From Lachnospiraceae bacterium (GTDB taxonomy: Bacteria; Bacillota; Clostridia; Lachnospirales; Lachnospiraceae): a DNA stretch of 32,976 nt. Position 1 is the first letter of the stretch, and each line of letters begins with the position of its first letter. The stretch is from positions 1-32,976 of the forward strand of contig JALESO010000077.1 of NCBI GenBank assembly GCA_022781925.1, read 5' to 3'. The notes under the pieces are model-generated. The model did no database searches. It saw only the letters and a program-made list of their open reading frames with translations, and was not told the DNA's origin. The position numbers and the translations under genes were made by a program. Positions 23,883 through 32,919 of the stretch are shown in pieces.

Positions 23883-26800
23883 TTACATTTTTTCAATGGA
23901 CTTTTCCAAAACTTTGATATTTTTTTCACCAAGTTTTTTATTTAATTCATTTACAAGCTCATTGTTTGCAAAAACAGTCATGTTTGCGCCCAGACGTTTC
24001 ATGGCACGCTCCTTTGCCAGGTAAATAACCACCTGATCCTGTCCATCAGAACCGGATAAAAGTTCTAAAGTTTCGTTTTCCCGCTGTTCGAAAGTCTCCC
24101 GGTCCGCAAACTGGATCCACAGTTCCCGTCTCGCATCATCAAAGGAATAGATTTTTTCGCAGATCAGTTTGCCGTTTTTGTCCTCTTCCGCCGATACCCG
24201 GCCTCGGATAAATACTTTCTGTTCTTCCTGCATCAGCGTGTGATACCGCTCATAATCTTTCGGAAAAACAATGATCTCTATACTGCCGTACAGGTCTTCC
24301 ACGGTCAGGAAAGCCATCGCCTTATTCTGTTTTGTATATTTCACCGTTTTAGCCGTAATGATACCGCCGATCATGACTTTTCCCCCGTCAACGACACCAC
24401 GGGCCACGCCGGTTTCTTCATCCAGTACAAAATCTCCGGTGGTCTTTGTGATATTTTTCCGCCATTTCGCCTCATATTCCTGCAGCGGATGTCCGCTGAC
24501 GTAGATGCCAAGCACTTCTTTTTCCATGGCAAGCAACTCTTCCTTGGAAAATTCGCCGCAGTTTGGCAGACGGATCTCAAACTGCTTCTTCTCCTCCGGT
24601 GCCACCATGTCAAAAAGGGACATCTGTCCCGCCATGGTGGTTTTACGGTCGTTGGCGATCTGATCCATGATACTGCCATAGACCTGCATAAACTGCTTGC
24701 GCGTACCGCCCAGGCCATCAAAGGCCCCACCCTTGATAAAGTTTTCCACGGCACGGCGGTTCATCTCCTTACCGGTCATGCGCTCAATGAAATCCTTCAG
24801 GGATTTGAACCGTCCGTTCTCCTCCCGCTCCTGCACCAGGGCATCGATCACCGGGCGGCCGATACTCTTGATGGCAGACAGGCCATAACGGATATCTTTG
24901 CCGGACACGGAAAAACCTGCATATCCGTCATTGACATTTGGCGGCAGCACCGCAATCCCCATCTGACGGCACACCTGGATATATTCTGCCACTTTTGTGG
25001 AGTTATCAATCACGGACGTCATCAATGCCGCCATAAATTCCACCGGGTAATAATATTTCAGGTACGCAGTCTGATAGGAAACAACCGCATATGCCGCTGC
25101 ATGGGATTTATTGAAGGCATATTTTGCAAAATCCGTCATCTCATCAAAGATCTTGTTGGCAACTTCCTCGGAAATGCCGTTTGCCATACAGCCCGGAACG
25201 CCTTCTTCCTCATTACCGTACACGAAGTTCTGACGCTCCCTGGCCATGACATCGCCCTTTTTCTTTGACATGGCACGGCGCACCAGATCGCTTCGTCCCA
25301 GTGTGTAGCCCGCCAGATCACGCACGATCTGCATAACCTGCTCCTGGTAAACGATACAGCCGTAGGTCGGAGCCAGGATCGGTTCCAGCTGCGGGCAGTC
25401 ATATACGATAGAAGCCGGATTATTTTTACCCCGGATATAGGATGGAATAAAGTCCATCGGACCCGGACGATACAGAGAGATTCCGGCGATGATATCCTCC
25501 AGGCTCTGCGGTTTTAACTCCTTCATGAAGTTTTTCATCCCCGCACTCTCCAGCTGGAACACACCGTCGGTACGACCGGTACCGATGGATGCCAGCACAT
25601 CCGGATCGTTGTAATCGATATGATCCATATCCAGTTCCGTTCCGGTGGAACGCGCCACATTTTTCACGGCATCCTGGATCACCGTCAGTGTCCGAAGCCC
25701 CAGGAAATCCATTTTCAAAAGTCCCAGTTCTTCCAGCGTCGTCATGGTAAACTGTGTCGTCACGGAACCATCGGAGGCTCTTGACAGCGGCACATACTCG
25801 TCCACAGACTTCTGGCTGATCACCACACCGGCGGCATGCATGGAGGTATGCCGCGGCAGTCCCTCCAGACGCAGGGACATATCGATGAGCTTCGTCACTT
25901 CCGGATTGGACTCATACAGCCCCCGCAGCTCCGGATTCATCTTCAGTGCCTTGCTGATGGTAATTCCCAGTTCATTCGGAATCATCTTTGCAATGCTGTC
26001 ACACATGGCATAGGGCAGATCCATGACACGGCCCACATCCCGGATGACACCCTTGGCAGCCATGGTACCAAAGGTTACGATCTGAACCACCCGGTCCTTG
26101 CCGTATTTTCTGACAACATAATCAATGACTTCCTGCCGTCTCTCGTAGCAGAAATCCACATCAATATCCGGCATGGAGACACGTTCCGGATTCAGGAAAC
26201 GCTCAAACAGCAGACTGTAACGGATCGGATCCAGCTTGGTGATCCCAAGCGTATAGGAAACCAGACTTCCCGCCGCGCTGCCTCGTCCCGGTCCTACCAT
26301 GATATCGTTCTCTCTGGCAAAATGAATAAAATCCCAGACGATCAGGAAGTAATCCACATATCCCATCTTCTGGATCACAGACAGTTCGTACTCCAGACGG
26401 GGCTTCAACTCCTGCACCCGCTCCGGCGTATATCGTTCATCCAGTCCTTCATAACACAGTTTGTTCAGATATTCCCAGGATGTATAGCCATCCGGCACAT
26501 CGAATTTCGGCAGCTTCGTCACACCGAATTCGATTTCCACATGACAGCGGTCTGCGATCTTCTGTGTATTCTCGATGGCATCCAGTGCATAAGGAAAAAG
26601 TGCCCTCATCTCCTCTTCGGATTTTACAAAATACTGGCCGCCCTCATAACGCATACGGTTTTCATCCGAAAGCTTTTTTCCGGTCTGCAGACAGAGCAGG
26701 ATATCATGCGCCTCCGCATCCTTCTCGTAAGTATAATGAACATCGTTTGTCGCCACCAGATCAATCCCAAGTTCCTGATGCATCCGCAGCAGCTGCTGGT

Positions 26801-27359
26801 TGACCTGTGCCTGCTCCGGAATCCCATGATCCTGCAGTTCCAGGAAAAAGTTCCCTTTTCCGAAACAGTTTTCATATTTTAAGGCAGTCGCTTTTGCTTC
26901 CTCGTACATCCCTCTGGTCAGATAACGCTGCACCTCGCCCGCCAGACACGCTGACAGAGCGATAATGCCCTCATGGTATGTCTCCAACACCTCCATATCC
27001 ACACGGGGCCGATAGTAATAACCATCCACAAAACCTTTGGAGACGATCTTCATCAGATTCGCATAGCCTGTATTATTTTCCGCCAGCAATACCAGATGAT
27101 AGTAGCGGTCCTCCCCCTTAACCTGTTCCCGGTCAAAACGGGATCCCGGCGCCACATACACCTCGCAGCCCAGGATCGGATTGATCCCGGCTTTCTTCGC
27201 CGCACGGTAAAAATCGATGACACCGTACATGACACCATGATCCGTGATCGCGCCGGCTGTCATCCCCAGTTCCTTGATCCGGTTGACATATTCTGTAATT
27301 TTATTGGAACCGTCCAACAGACTGTATTCTGTATGGACATGTAAATGTGCAAATGCCAT
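23883..27359 (-). CDS. dnaE: DNA polymerase III alpha subunit
   Basis: A 1158-residue family C polymerase of the DnaE type. The N-terminal PHP domain has HLHVHTEYSLLDG (5-17). The palm has the GPGRGSAAGS loop (357-366) and catalytic aspartates in PDIDVDF (397-403; D400, D402), with the third in LLKMDFLGL. The fingers include YQEQVMQIVRDLAGY, helix-hairpin-helix motifs lie around residue 850, and a C-terminal OB fold has VMIGGIITAKTVKYT. There is no inserted 3'-5' exonuclease, which separates it from PolC. In Firmicutes, DnaE extends primers before PolC takes over. GAGG lies about 7 nt before the ATG. It is the first gene of dnaE-pfkA. Confidence 0.97.
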   Translation of the reverse strand: MAFAHLHVHTEYSLLDGSNKITEYVNRIKELGMTAGAITDHGVMYGVIDFYRAAKKAGINPILGCEVYVAPGSRFDREQVKGEDRYYHLVLLAENNTGYANLMKIVSKGFVDGYYYRPRVDMEVLETYHEGIIALSACLAGEVQRYLTRGMYEEAKATALKYENCFGKGNFFLELQDHGIPEQAQVNQQLLRMHQELGIDLVATNDVHYTYEKDAEAHDILLCLQTGKKLSDENRMRYEGGQYFVKSEEEMRALFPYALDAIENTQKIADRCHVEIEFGVTKLPKFDVPDGYTSWEYLNKLCYEGLDERYTPERVQELKPRLEYELSVIQKMGYVDYFLIVWDFIHFARENDIMVGPGRGSAAGSLVSYTLGITKLDPIRYSLLFERFLNPERVSMPDIDVDFCYERRQEVIDYVVRKYGKDRVVQIVTFGTMAAKGVIRDVGRVMDLPYAMCDSIAKMIPNELGITISKALKMNPELRGLYESNPEVTKLIDMSLRLEGLPRHTSMHAAGVVISQKSVDEYVPLSRASDGSVTTQFTMTTLEELGLLKMDFLGLRTLTVIQDAVKNVARSTGTELDMDHIDYNDPDVLASIGTGRTDGVFQLESAGMKNFMKELKPQSLEDIIAGISLYRPGPMDFIPSYIRGKNNPASIVYDCPQLEPILAPTYGCIVYQEQVMQIVRDLAGYTLGRSDLVRRAMSKKKGDVMARERQNFVYGNEEEGVPGCMANGISEEVANKIFDEMTDFAKYAFNKSHAAAYAVVSYQTAYLKYYYPVEFMAALMTSVIDNSTKVAEYIQVCRQMGIAVLPPNVNDGYAGFSVSGKDIRYGLSAIKSIGRPVIDALVQEREENGRFKSLKDFIERMTGKEMNRRAVENFIKGGAFDGLGGTRKQFMQVYGSIMDQIANDRKTTMAGQMSLFDMVAPEEKKQFEIRLPNCGEFSKEELLAMEKEVLGIYVSGHPLQEYEAKWRKNITKTTGDFVLDEETGVARGVVDGGKVMIGGIITAKTVKYTKQNKAMAFLTVEDLYGSIEIIVFPKDYERYHTLMQEEQKVFIRGRVSAEEDKNGKLICEKIYSFDDARRELWIQFADRETFEQRENETLELLSGSDGQDQVVIYLAKERAMKRLGANMTVFANNELVNELNKKLGEKNIKVLEKSIEKM

Positions 27360-27420
27360 ATATTTCCTCTTTCTATCCTCTTAAACTTTCGCAAAACATT
27401 TGTTCTCTCATCTGCCTACC

Positions 27421-27429
27421 ATCTTACCA
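27421..27429 (-). promoter_or_regulatory. Extended -10 promoter candidate for dnaE
   Basis: TGGTAAGAT on the minus strand (TGn plus TAAGAT, -10 at 27421-27426), about 60 bp before the dnaE start, with no clear -35 hexamer. In the rest of the 27360-27626 gap nothing beyond the CPBP gene's ribosome site and a small AAACCG/CGGTTT hairpin was seen. Confidence 0.4.
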
Positions 27430-27626
27430 CATTCTTGCAATTGGGAAAAGGTGCTTTTTATTGTTACGATTTTATTAATATTAGATGGAAACTATGGACA
27501 AACCGAAAACGGTTTTATAAGATAAATCAGAAGATGTCTTTCAGAAAATACAGAACTGCTTTCCAGAAAAACCGGTCTGTTTTTTCAGATCCATTTTGAA
27601 AGATATCAGAGAGGATATATGATATT

Positions 27627-28463
27627 ATGAAAAAATTTGGCTATTTTATAAAAAGTCTGTTTCCCGTGGTTATGGTTTTTATCCTGCAGATCGTGGCAGC
27701 AATTCCCACGATGCTCTTTTTTTTGTTCCGCTCTTCCGGCAGGGCAAAACCGAATCTGAGTGAGGCACTTGCCTCCCTGACAGGACTAACCTCTGATCTG
27801 GAGTATCTGCAGACATTAAATATCGTCTATGCCATTCTGGCGCTGCTGGTATTTGGCACATGGTACTATAAAGTCTTTGTGAAACCATTCCGTCACCGGA
27901 CGCGAAAACAGCCGGGTGGATACAGTTTCCACACCATTGTTTCCATGATATTTCTCGGCATTGGCCTGCAATATGTCACAACGATGCTGACAGATGGAAT
28001 CAGTATCCTCCGTCCGGACCTCATTGCCTCATACAATGCTGGCATGTCCGCCCAGGGCTATGATGATCTGTCACTGCTGCTCATTGCATACTCTGTCATC
28101 CTGGCACCGGTCATCGAGGAAACCGTATTTCGCGGACTGGTATTCCGCTACGCAAGACATGCCATGCCATTCTGGTTTGCCAATATCCTGCAGGCAGCGC
28201 TGTTCGGATTTGTACATCTGAATCTCGTTCAGGGCATTTATGCTTTCGCCATGGGACTATTCCTTGGCTGGGTATGCCACAGAGGTCGTGGCATCAAGTA
28301 TTCGATCCCGGTGCATATCGTGTTCAATATCATCGGCTGTTTCTTCTCGGGACTCATTCAGATCTCCCTGACACTGAGTTATCCGCTGTTTGCCGGTCTT
28401 GGTGTGCTGCTGACAGTCTTCGCATTGTGGCTGTTTTATACGGACTTCCGGACGGCTGATTAA
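27627..28463 (+). CDS. CPBP-family intramembrane glutamic endopeptidase
   Basis: A 278-residue polytopic membrane protein of the CPBP (CAAX protease and bacteriocin-processing) family. Motif 1 is EETVFRG (E164, E165, R169), motif 2 is FGFVH (H197) and motif 3 HIVFN (H230, N234), so the glutamate/histidine catalytic set is complete. Two N-terminal helices (about 8-35 and 65-85) and at least five later ones are predicted. Family members cleave prenylated or signal peptides or give bacteriocin self-immunity; no bacteriocin gene is visible here. GAGAGG lies 12 nt before the ATG, with the same odd spacing as mscL. It stands alone and converges on the nucleotidase-kinase gene. Confidence 0.88.
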   Translation: MKKFGYFIKSLFPVVMVFILQIVAAIPTMLFFLFRSSGRAKPNLSEALASLTGLTSDLEYLQTLNIVYAILALLVFGTWYYKVFVKPFRHRTRKQPGGYSFHTIVSMIFLGIGLQYVTTMLTDGISILRPDLIASYNAGMSAQGYDDLSLLLIAYSVILAPVIEETVFRGLVFRYARHAMPFWFANILQAALFGFVHLNLVQGIYAFAMGLFLGWVCHRGRGIKYSIPVHIVFNIIGCFFSGLIQISLTLSYPLFAGLGVLLTVFALWLFYTDFRTAD

Positions 28464-28480
28464 ATTTCTATGCTATGTAA

Positions 28481-28569
28481 GGAACAAGCGAAAATAACTC
28501 CAACATGGACATGAAAAATTTGTGGTTTTATAACGATCCATTGTTTGGAGTTATTTTCCGCTTTGTTCC
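28481..28569. terminator. Long palindrome after the CPBP gene
   Basis: A 23-25 bp outer stem (28481-28503 with 28545-28569, GGAACAAGCG... matching ...CGCTTTGTTCC, with two extra bases on the right arm) encloses an inner ATGGA/TCCAT pairing and an AT-rich loop. It begins 17 nt after the CPBP stop. There is no U-run, so it may be a miniature inverted-repeat element rather than a plain terminator. Confidence 0.55.
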
Positions 28570-28575
28570 ATTTAC

Positions 28576-28889
28576 ACTACTACACAAAAAGTCTATATAT
28601 TTAGTCTGATCAGTGTGTCATAACTTACATGAAAAAAGTCTCAATATTTAATCTAAGCCGGCGTCATTAGCCCGCGTGATTCGACAGCATACGGAGGGCT
28701 AAAATTTATTTCGATAGCTTACATGAAAAAAGTCTCAATATTTAATCTAAGCCGGGCGTCATTGGCCCGCGTGATTCGGCAGCATACGAAGGGCAAAAAA
28801 TCATTTCGATAACCTACACGAAAAAAGACTCCATATTTAATCTAAGCCGGGCGTCATCAGCCCGCGTGATTCAATATGGAGTCTTTTTT
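28576..28889. repeat. Tandem array of about 95-bp structured units
   Basis: Two full units (28624-28717 and 28718-28812) share CTTACATGAAAAAAGTCTC at the start and a GCCGGGCGTCAT-GCCCGCGTGATTC core. A third (28813-28889) has the same first half but ends in a matching right arm that makes a perfect terminator. A degenerate half unit precedes them (28576-28623). Apart from the palindrome at 28481, the 430-bp gap between convergent genes holds only this array. Confidence 0.8.
28821..28889. terminator. Bidirectional terminator formed by the last array unit
   Basis: A 17-bp perfect stem (28821-28837 with 28873-28889) begins with six A and ends with six T, so it works in both directions. Inside are AATC/GATT and GGGC/GCCC pairings with a 7-nt loop GTCATCA. 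It sits 4 bp beyond the stop of the nucleotidase-kinase gene. Confidence 0.9.
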
Positions 28890-28893
28890 ATAT

Positions 28894-29970
28894 TTACCGT
28901 ACATTATTTTTTTGCCCGCAGATATCAAGTATTCGTTCCACGGCGTCTTCCCGACCGGTATGAACGATATAATCACACAATGCCGCATTTTTCAATTCGT
29001 TTTCCAGCGACACCAGCCGCAGCATCTTCTCATGATTGTCCATATCTTTTTCCAGAATGCTCTCGATCATCTGCTCCCGCTTACACTTGCAGAAAATGAT
29101 CACCGTCGGATAATGCCGTTTCATGGCGATGGCACCGCTCAGATCCATAGGCATCACCACATACCGGCTGCCCTTCATCAGTTCCGTGATATCCTGCCAC
29201 TTCGTGCCGTAGGCATAGCCTGCATAACGTGTCGTCTCAATAAAGGCTTCCCTGTCACGGATAAATTCCTCTTCCGTGATGGTGGTATGGATACTGTCGG
29301 ACACCTTTTTCGTGGTATAAGCTTTTGGCACGGTAAATCCGCCCGTTTCGCACAGACGTCTTGTGATTTCATTTTTATTGGAACCGCTCGGTCCCACCAG
29401 TGCCACGACGCAGGGCGGCTTGGGTTCCACCCGGTCCTCGATCATAGATGATTTGATCTGATCCAGCAGCTGGAAAAATTCTTCATAATTATGAACGGCC
29501 AGCAGTCCCGTCAGTTCCCGGTTCCAGGGACGGCGCATCAGCACCGGAAACCGGGCACTGCTTTTTAAAATATTGTGCGGCCCGTCGTCCAGGGTGATGT
29601 CCACCTGCACCACAGATTTCTGAAATCCCATAATGATATTTTCATCCGGGAAATCCGGAAATGCCGTCTTGATCTGTTCCACACGTTTTGACATAAACTG
29701 TGGCAGCACAGCTGTCACGATATAGACGATTCCCTTGGTCTGCAGCTTGCGGATAAAGGCTTTTGCCTCCTCGGAAACCTGCTGCATCTCATATAGCCGC
29801 GGATCCGAATAATACTGTTTAATCACAGATGCACGCCCTGTATTTTCCCAGGAATCAATATCTTCCAGTGTCAGAGGCGGATCAAACGGATATTCCCGGT
29901 TCACCAGTTCAATGGCACAATCGTTTAAGGGTGATATCACATCATCCCAGTCTATTCCAAATGTAAGCAT
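28894..29970 (-). CDS. Fusion of a HAD-type 5'-nucleotidase domain and a guanylate-kinase-like domain
   Basis: A 358-residue soluble protein. Residues 1-170 resemble the 5'(3')-deoxyribonucleotidase (NT5C) branch of HAD phosphatases: DWDD at 7-10 (nucleophile D7, acid/base D9), VTAVLPQFM (T86) and K118 with DITLDDGP (D128, D129). Residues 186-350 resemble guanylate kinase: P-loop-like VGPSGSNKNE (192-201), TTKK (219-222) at the GMP-loop position, and YAYGTK. The P-loop keeps K199 but has Asn where the second Gly and the Ser/Thr are expected, so normal kinase activity is doubtful. It might dephosphorylate or sense nucleotides; the role is unknown. AGGAGG lies 4 nt before the ATG. It follows the EamA permease by 18 bp and is probably co-transcribed. 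Confidence 0.8.
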   Translation of the reverse strand: MLTFGIDWDDVISPLNDCAIELVNREYPFDPPLTLEDIDSWENTGRASVIKQYYSDPRLYEMQQVSEEAKAFIRKLQTKGIVYIVTAVLPQFMSKRVEQIKTAFPDFPDENIIMGFQKSVVQVDITLDDGPHNILKSSARFPVLMRRPWNRELTGLLAVHNYEEFFQLLDQIKSSMIEDRVEPKPPCVVALVGPSGSNKNEITRRLCETGGFTVPKAYTTKKVSDSIHTTITEEEFIRDREAFIETTRYAGYAYGTKWQDITELMKGSRYVVMPMDLSGAIAMKRHYPTVIIFCKCKREQMIESILEKDMDNHEKMLRLVSLENELKNAALCDYIVHTGREDAVERILDICGQKNNVR

Positions 29971-29988
29971 ATATCCTCCTGCAAAATC

Positions 29989-30867
29989 CTATCTCGACTC
30001 CGATGCACCATGGCGCTGGTTATAGAAGAACATCCACACTGCCATGCCAATGATGATGACATAGCCCAGCACGCTGTAACGGTCCGGAATCTGATGGAAC
30101 AGTGCAAAACCGATGATGGCGGAGAAGATGATCTGTGAATAGTCATAGACCGAAATCTCTCTGGCCGGTGCATGGTAATATGCCGCCGTGATGGCAAACT
30201 GTCCGCCTGCGGCAGCCACTCCGGCCCCCAGAAGAACGATGCCCTGCCACATGCTCATAGTATGGTAGTTCAGCAACAGATACGGCAGCGTCACCAGACA
30301 GGAAAATCCGGAGAAAAACAGCACCACGGATACCCCTTTCTGTCCACGCTGTCCCAGCACCCGCACCATGGTATACGCAATTCCCGCACACAGTCCGCCG
30401 CACAGTCCGATCAGAGATGGCACGATATTCATATTCAGCAGCGTCGGTTTGATGATAAACAGACTTCCGATGAAAGCCCCGCACACTGCCGTCACCTGGA
30501 TCGGTGTCAGCTTTTCTTTTAAGATCAGGAAAGAAAACAAAATAACGAAAAACGGCGACATTTTGTTCAGCATGGAAGCATCGGACAGCACCAGATGATC
30601 CACCGCATAGAAATTACACAGAATTCCCAGCGTTCCAAAGGTGGCTCTTAAAATCATAAACTTCCAGTTTCCTTTTTCCACCTGAAAACTTTCTTTGTGC
30701 CGCACCATCATCGCCAGGGCAATGATAAACGCCACCAGATTTCGGAAAAAACTCTTCTGTACCGCCGGCAGATCTCCCGCCATCCGCACAAACATATTCA
30801 TAAACGCAAAGCAAAGCGCCGACAATACAATAAACAGGATTCCCTTATACTTTACTTTCTGTTTCAT
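29989..30867 (-). CDS. EamA/DMT-family transporter
   Basis: A 292-residue membrane protein with ten predicted helices in two EamA repeats. The first covers about residues 8-138, including FMNMFVRMAGDLPAVQKSFFRN and the SFLILKEKLTPIQ end. The second covers about 150-285, including FAITAAYYHAPAREISVYDYSQ and ending in WMFFYNQ. Family members export or import metabolites such as amino acids or nucleosides; the substrate is not readable here. AGGTG lies about 6 nt before the ATG. The gene leads the unit with the nucleotidase-kinase fusion, which raises the possibility of a nucleoside- or nucleotide-related substrate, an inference from proximity only. Confidence 0.88.
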   Translation of the reverse strand: MKQKVKYKGILFIVLSALCFAFMNMFVRMAGDLPAVQKSFFRNLVAFIIALAMMVRHKESFQVEKGNWKFMILRATFGTLGILCNFYAVDHLVLSDASMLNKMSPFFVILFSFLILKEKLTPIQVTAVCGAFIGSLFIIKPTLLNMNIVPSLIGLCGGLCAGIAYTMVRVLGQRGQKGVSVVLFFSGFSCLVTLPYLLLNYHTMSMWQGIVLLGAGVAAAGGQFAITAAYYHAPAREISVYDYSQIIFSAIIGFALFHQIPDRYSVLGYVIIIGMAVWMFFYNQRHGASESR

Positions 30868-30970
30868 AACTTACACCTGCTTTCTACACCTATTACCTAA
30901 TCTGCTTATATACCTCTGATGGATCCGTTATTTTATAGAAACCGCTTCCCCACCGTGGTAAATTTAATAC

Positions 30971-32851
30971 TTAATTTTCATTCTGGGCATTGATTTTTTC
31001 TGCAAGTTCTTCCAGATATTCCCAACGCTCCATTTTATGCTCCAGATCCGCTTCTGTCTGTTCCCGCTCTGCCGCCAGTTCCGACAAACGCTTGGAATTG
31101 GTGGCATTCGCCGCCATCTCCGCATCCAGGCTTTCCAGTTTTTCCTCCAGATCCAGAATGTCCTGCTCGATGGTCTCATACTCCATCTTTTCCTTATATG
31201 TAAACTTCAGCTTGCGCTCCCGATTTGCACGGTAGTTGTCATAAGCCGCGCGGCCACCGGTTTCACCCGTTCCATCGACAGATGCACCTGCATTGGAGCC
31301 GGAAGTCATGATTCCGTCCTGCACGGACAGATTGCACTGAGCCGCATCCCCGGCTTTCAGGGCATAATCCGTATAACCGCCCTCATACTGTTTCAGCACG
31401 CCGCCGTCCTCAAAGGCAAAAATGCGGTTGACGGTACGGTCCAGAAAGTACCGGTCATGAGATACGATGATCACGATTCCTTGATAATGATCCAGATAAT
31501 CCTCCAGGATCGTCAGGGTAGAAATATCCAGATCGTTGGTAGGCTCATCCAGGATCAGCACATTCGGGGACTCCATCAGCACCCGAAGCAGATTCAGACG
31601 GCGGCGCTCCCCGCCGGAGAGTTTGCCGATCAGACTGTACTGCGCCTGCGGTGGAAATAAAAACCGCTCCAGCATGGCGGAAGCACTGATCAGTCCGTCT
31701 TCCGTCCGGACAAATTCTGCGGTCTCGCGGATATAATCAATGACTCTCATGTTCGGATCCATATAGGCGATGCCGGCTTCTTTTCCGGTCTCGATCTCCT
31801 GGGAGTAATATCCAATCTTGATGGTCTGACCCACTTTGATAGTTCCTCTGTCCGGTTCTTCCCTGCCAGCCAGCATCTTCATCAGTGTCGTCTTTCCGCA
31901 ACCGTTGGTTCCCACAAATCCCACACGGTCGTTTTTCAGGAAAATATAGGAAAAATCCCGGATAAACGTATGATCCCCGTAAGACTTGCTGATACCGTCG
32001 ATCTCAATGGTCGTATTTCCCATGCGGGTGGTGATGGAACTCATAGCCACCTGCCCGTCACTCTGAGGACCATGCTGGTTTTTCATCTCCTCATAACGCT
32101 CCAGCCGGGCTTTCTGCTTGGTGGAACGCGCTCTTGCGCCCCGCTTCACCCACTCCAATTCGACCCGGAGGATCGACTGACGCTTCCGCTCCGTGGCAGC
32201 TTCCATCTCCTCTCTCTGGGCTTTCAGTTCCAGGAAGCCGGAATAGTTCGTATCGTAGCTGTATATCTTTCCCTTGTCGATCTCCACGATCCGGTTGGAG
32301 ACACTGTCCAGAAAATACCGGTCATGGGTTACCATGATCAGGCTGCCCCTCCAGCGCTTCAGATAGTCCTCCAGCCATGCTGCCATGGCATGATCTAAAT
32401 GGTTCGTCGGCTCATCCAGCACAAGGATGTCACAGGGCTGCATCAGGATCTCCGCCAGAGCCAGACGCTTGCGCTGACCGCCGGAAAGTTCCGAGATCTT
32501 CTGATCCAGCCGAACAATTCCCAGCGTCTGGAGCATACTTTTTGCCTCTCCTTCCATGTCCCACTGGGTACTCTCGGACATCTTCTTCTCCACATGCTCC
32601 CACACCGTACAGGTATCGTCAAATTCCGGTGTCTGCGGCAGATAACGGATCACCACATGATTCGCCTTTGTGCAGCTTCCCGCATCCGGCTCCTCAAGTC
32701 CTGCCGCGATCTTCAGCAGCGTGGATTTTCCGGTTCCGTTGATACCGATGATGCCGACTTTTTCCCCTTCCTGCAGGAAAAAAGATGCACCATCCAGCAG
32801 CACCCGCTCCGTGTATGCTTTTGTAATATTTTCCAATGATAATAAATTCAT
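30971..32851 (-). CDS. ABC-F family ATPase, Uup/YfmR-like
   Basis: A 626-residue cytosolic protein with two ATP-binding cassettes and no membrane domain. Cassette 1 has Walker A GINGTGKST (36-44), signature LSGGQRKR and Walker B ILVLDEPTNH. Cassette 2 has GTNGCGKTT, LSGGERRR and VLILDEPTND. The linker between them (KAQREEMEAATERKRQS onward) is the P-site tRNA interaction motif region. The C-terminal 80 residues form a charged antiparallel coiled coil (EQDILDLEEKLESLDAEM onward) as in Uup and YfmR. Such proteins act on stalled ribosomes; the Uup-like C-terminus points to a housekeeping role rather than antibiotic resistance. A strong promoter lies just upstream. Confidence 0.92.
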   Translation of the reverse strand: MNLLSLENITKAYTERVLLDGASFFLQEGEKVGIIGINGTGKSTLLKIAAGLEEPDAGSCTKANHVVIRYLPQTPEFDDTCTVWEHVEKKMSESTQWDMEGEAKSMLQTLGIVRLDQKISELSGGQRKRLALAEILMQPCDILVLDEPTNHLDHAMAAWLEDYLKRWRGSLIMVTHDRYFLDSVSNRIVEIDKGKIYSYDTNYSGFLELKAQREEMEAATERKRQSILRVELEWVKRGARARSTKQKARLERYEEMKNQHGPQSDGQVAMSSITTRMGNTTIEIDGISKSYGDHTFIRDFSYIFLKNDRVGFVGTNGCGKTTLMKMLAGREEPDRGTIKVGQTIKIGYYSQEIETGKEAGIAYMDPNMRVIDYIRETAEFVRTEDGLISASAMLERFLFPPQAQYSLIGKLSGGERRRLNLLRVLMESPNVLILDEPTNDLDISTLTILEDYLDHYQGIVIIVSHDRYFLDRTVNRIFAFEDGGVLKQYEGGYTDYALKAGDAAQCNLSVQDGIMTSGSNAGASVDGTGETGGRAAYDNYRANRERKLKFTYKEKMEYETIEQDILDLEEKLESLDAEMAANATNSKRLSELAAEREQTEADLEHKMERWEYLEELAEKINAQNEN

Positions 32852-32890
32852 AATCTGTCTCGTTCCATTTCTTTGTTTCTAGTCAGTTCT

Positions 32891-32919
32891 ATTTTAACTG
32901 ATTTTCTGCAAAAATACAA
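32891..32919 (-). promoter_or_regulatory. Promoter of the ABC-F gene
   Basis: TTGTAT (32914-32919), 17-bp spacer and TAAAAT (32891-32896) on the minus strand, about 40 bp before the start at 32851. Confidence 0.6.

Noticed and set aside
24240..25268. A 342-codon open frame on the plus strand
   Set aside because: It is antisense to dnaE, has no ribosome site or domain, and reflects codon bias of the real gene.
28576..28889. Possible CRISPR array
   Set aside because: Units are about 95 bp and similar along their full length; there are no short repeats with unique spacers, and no cas genes are nearby.
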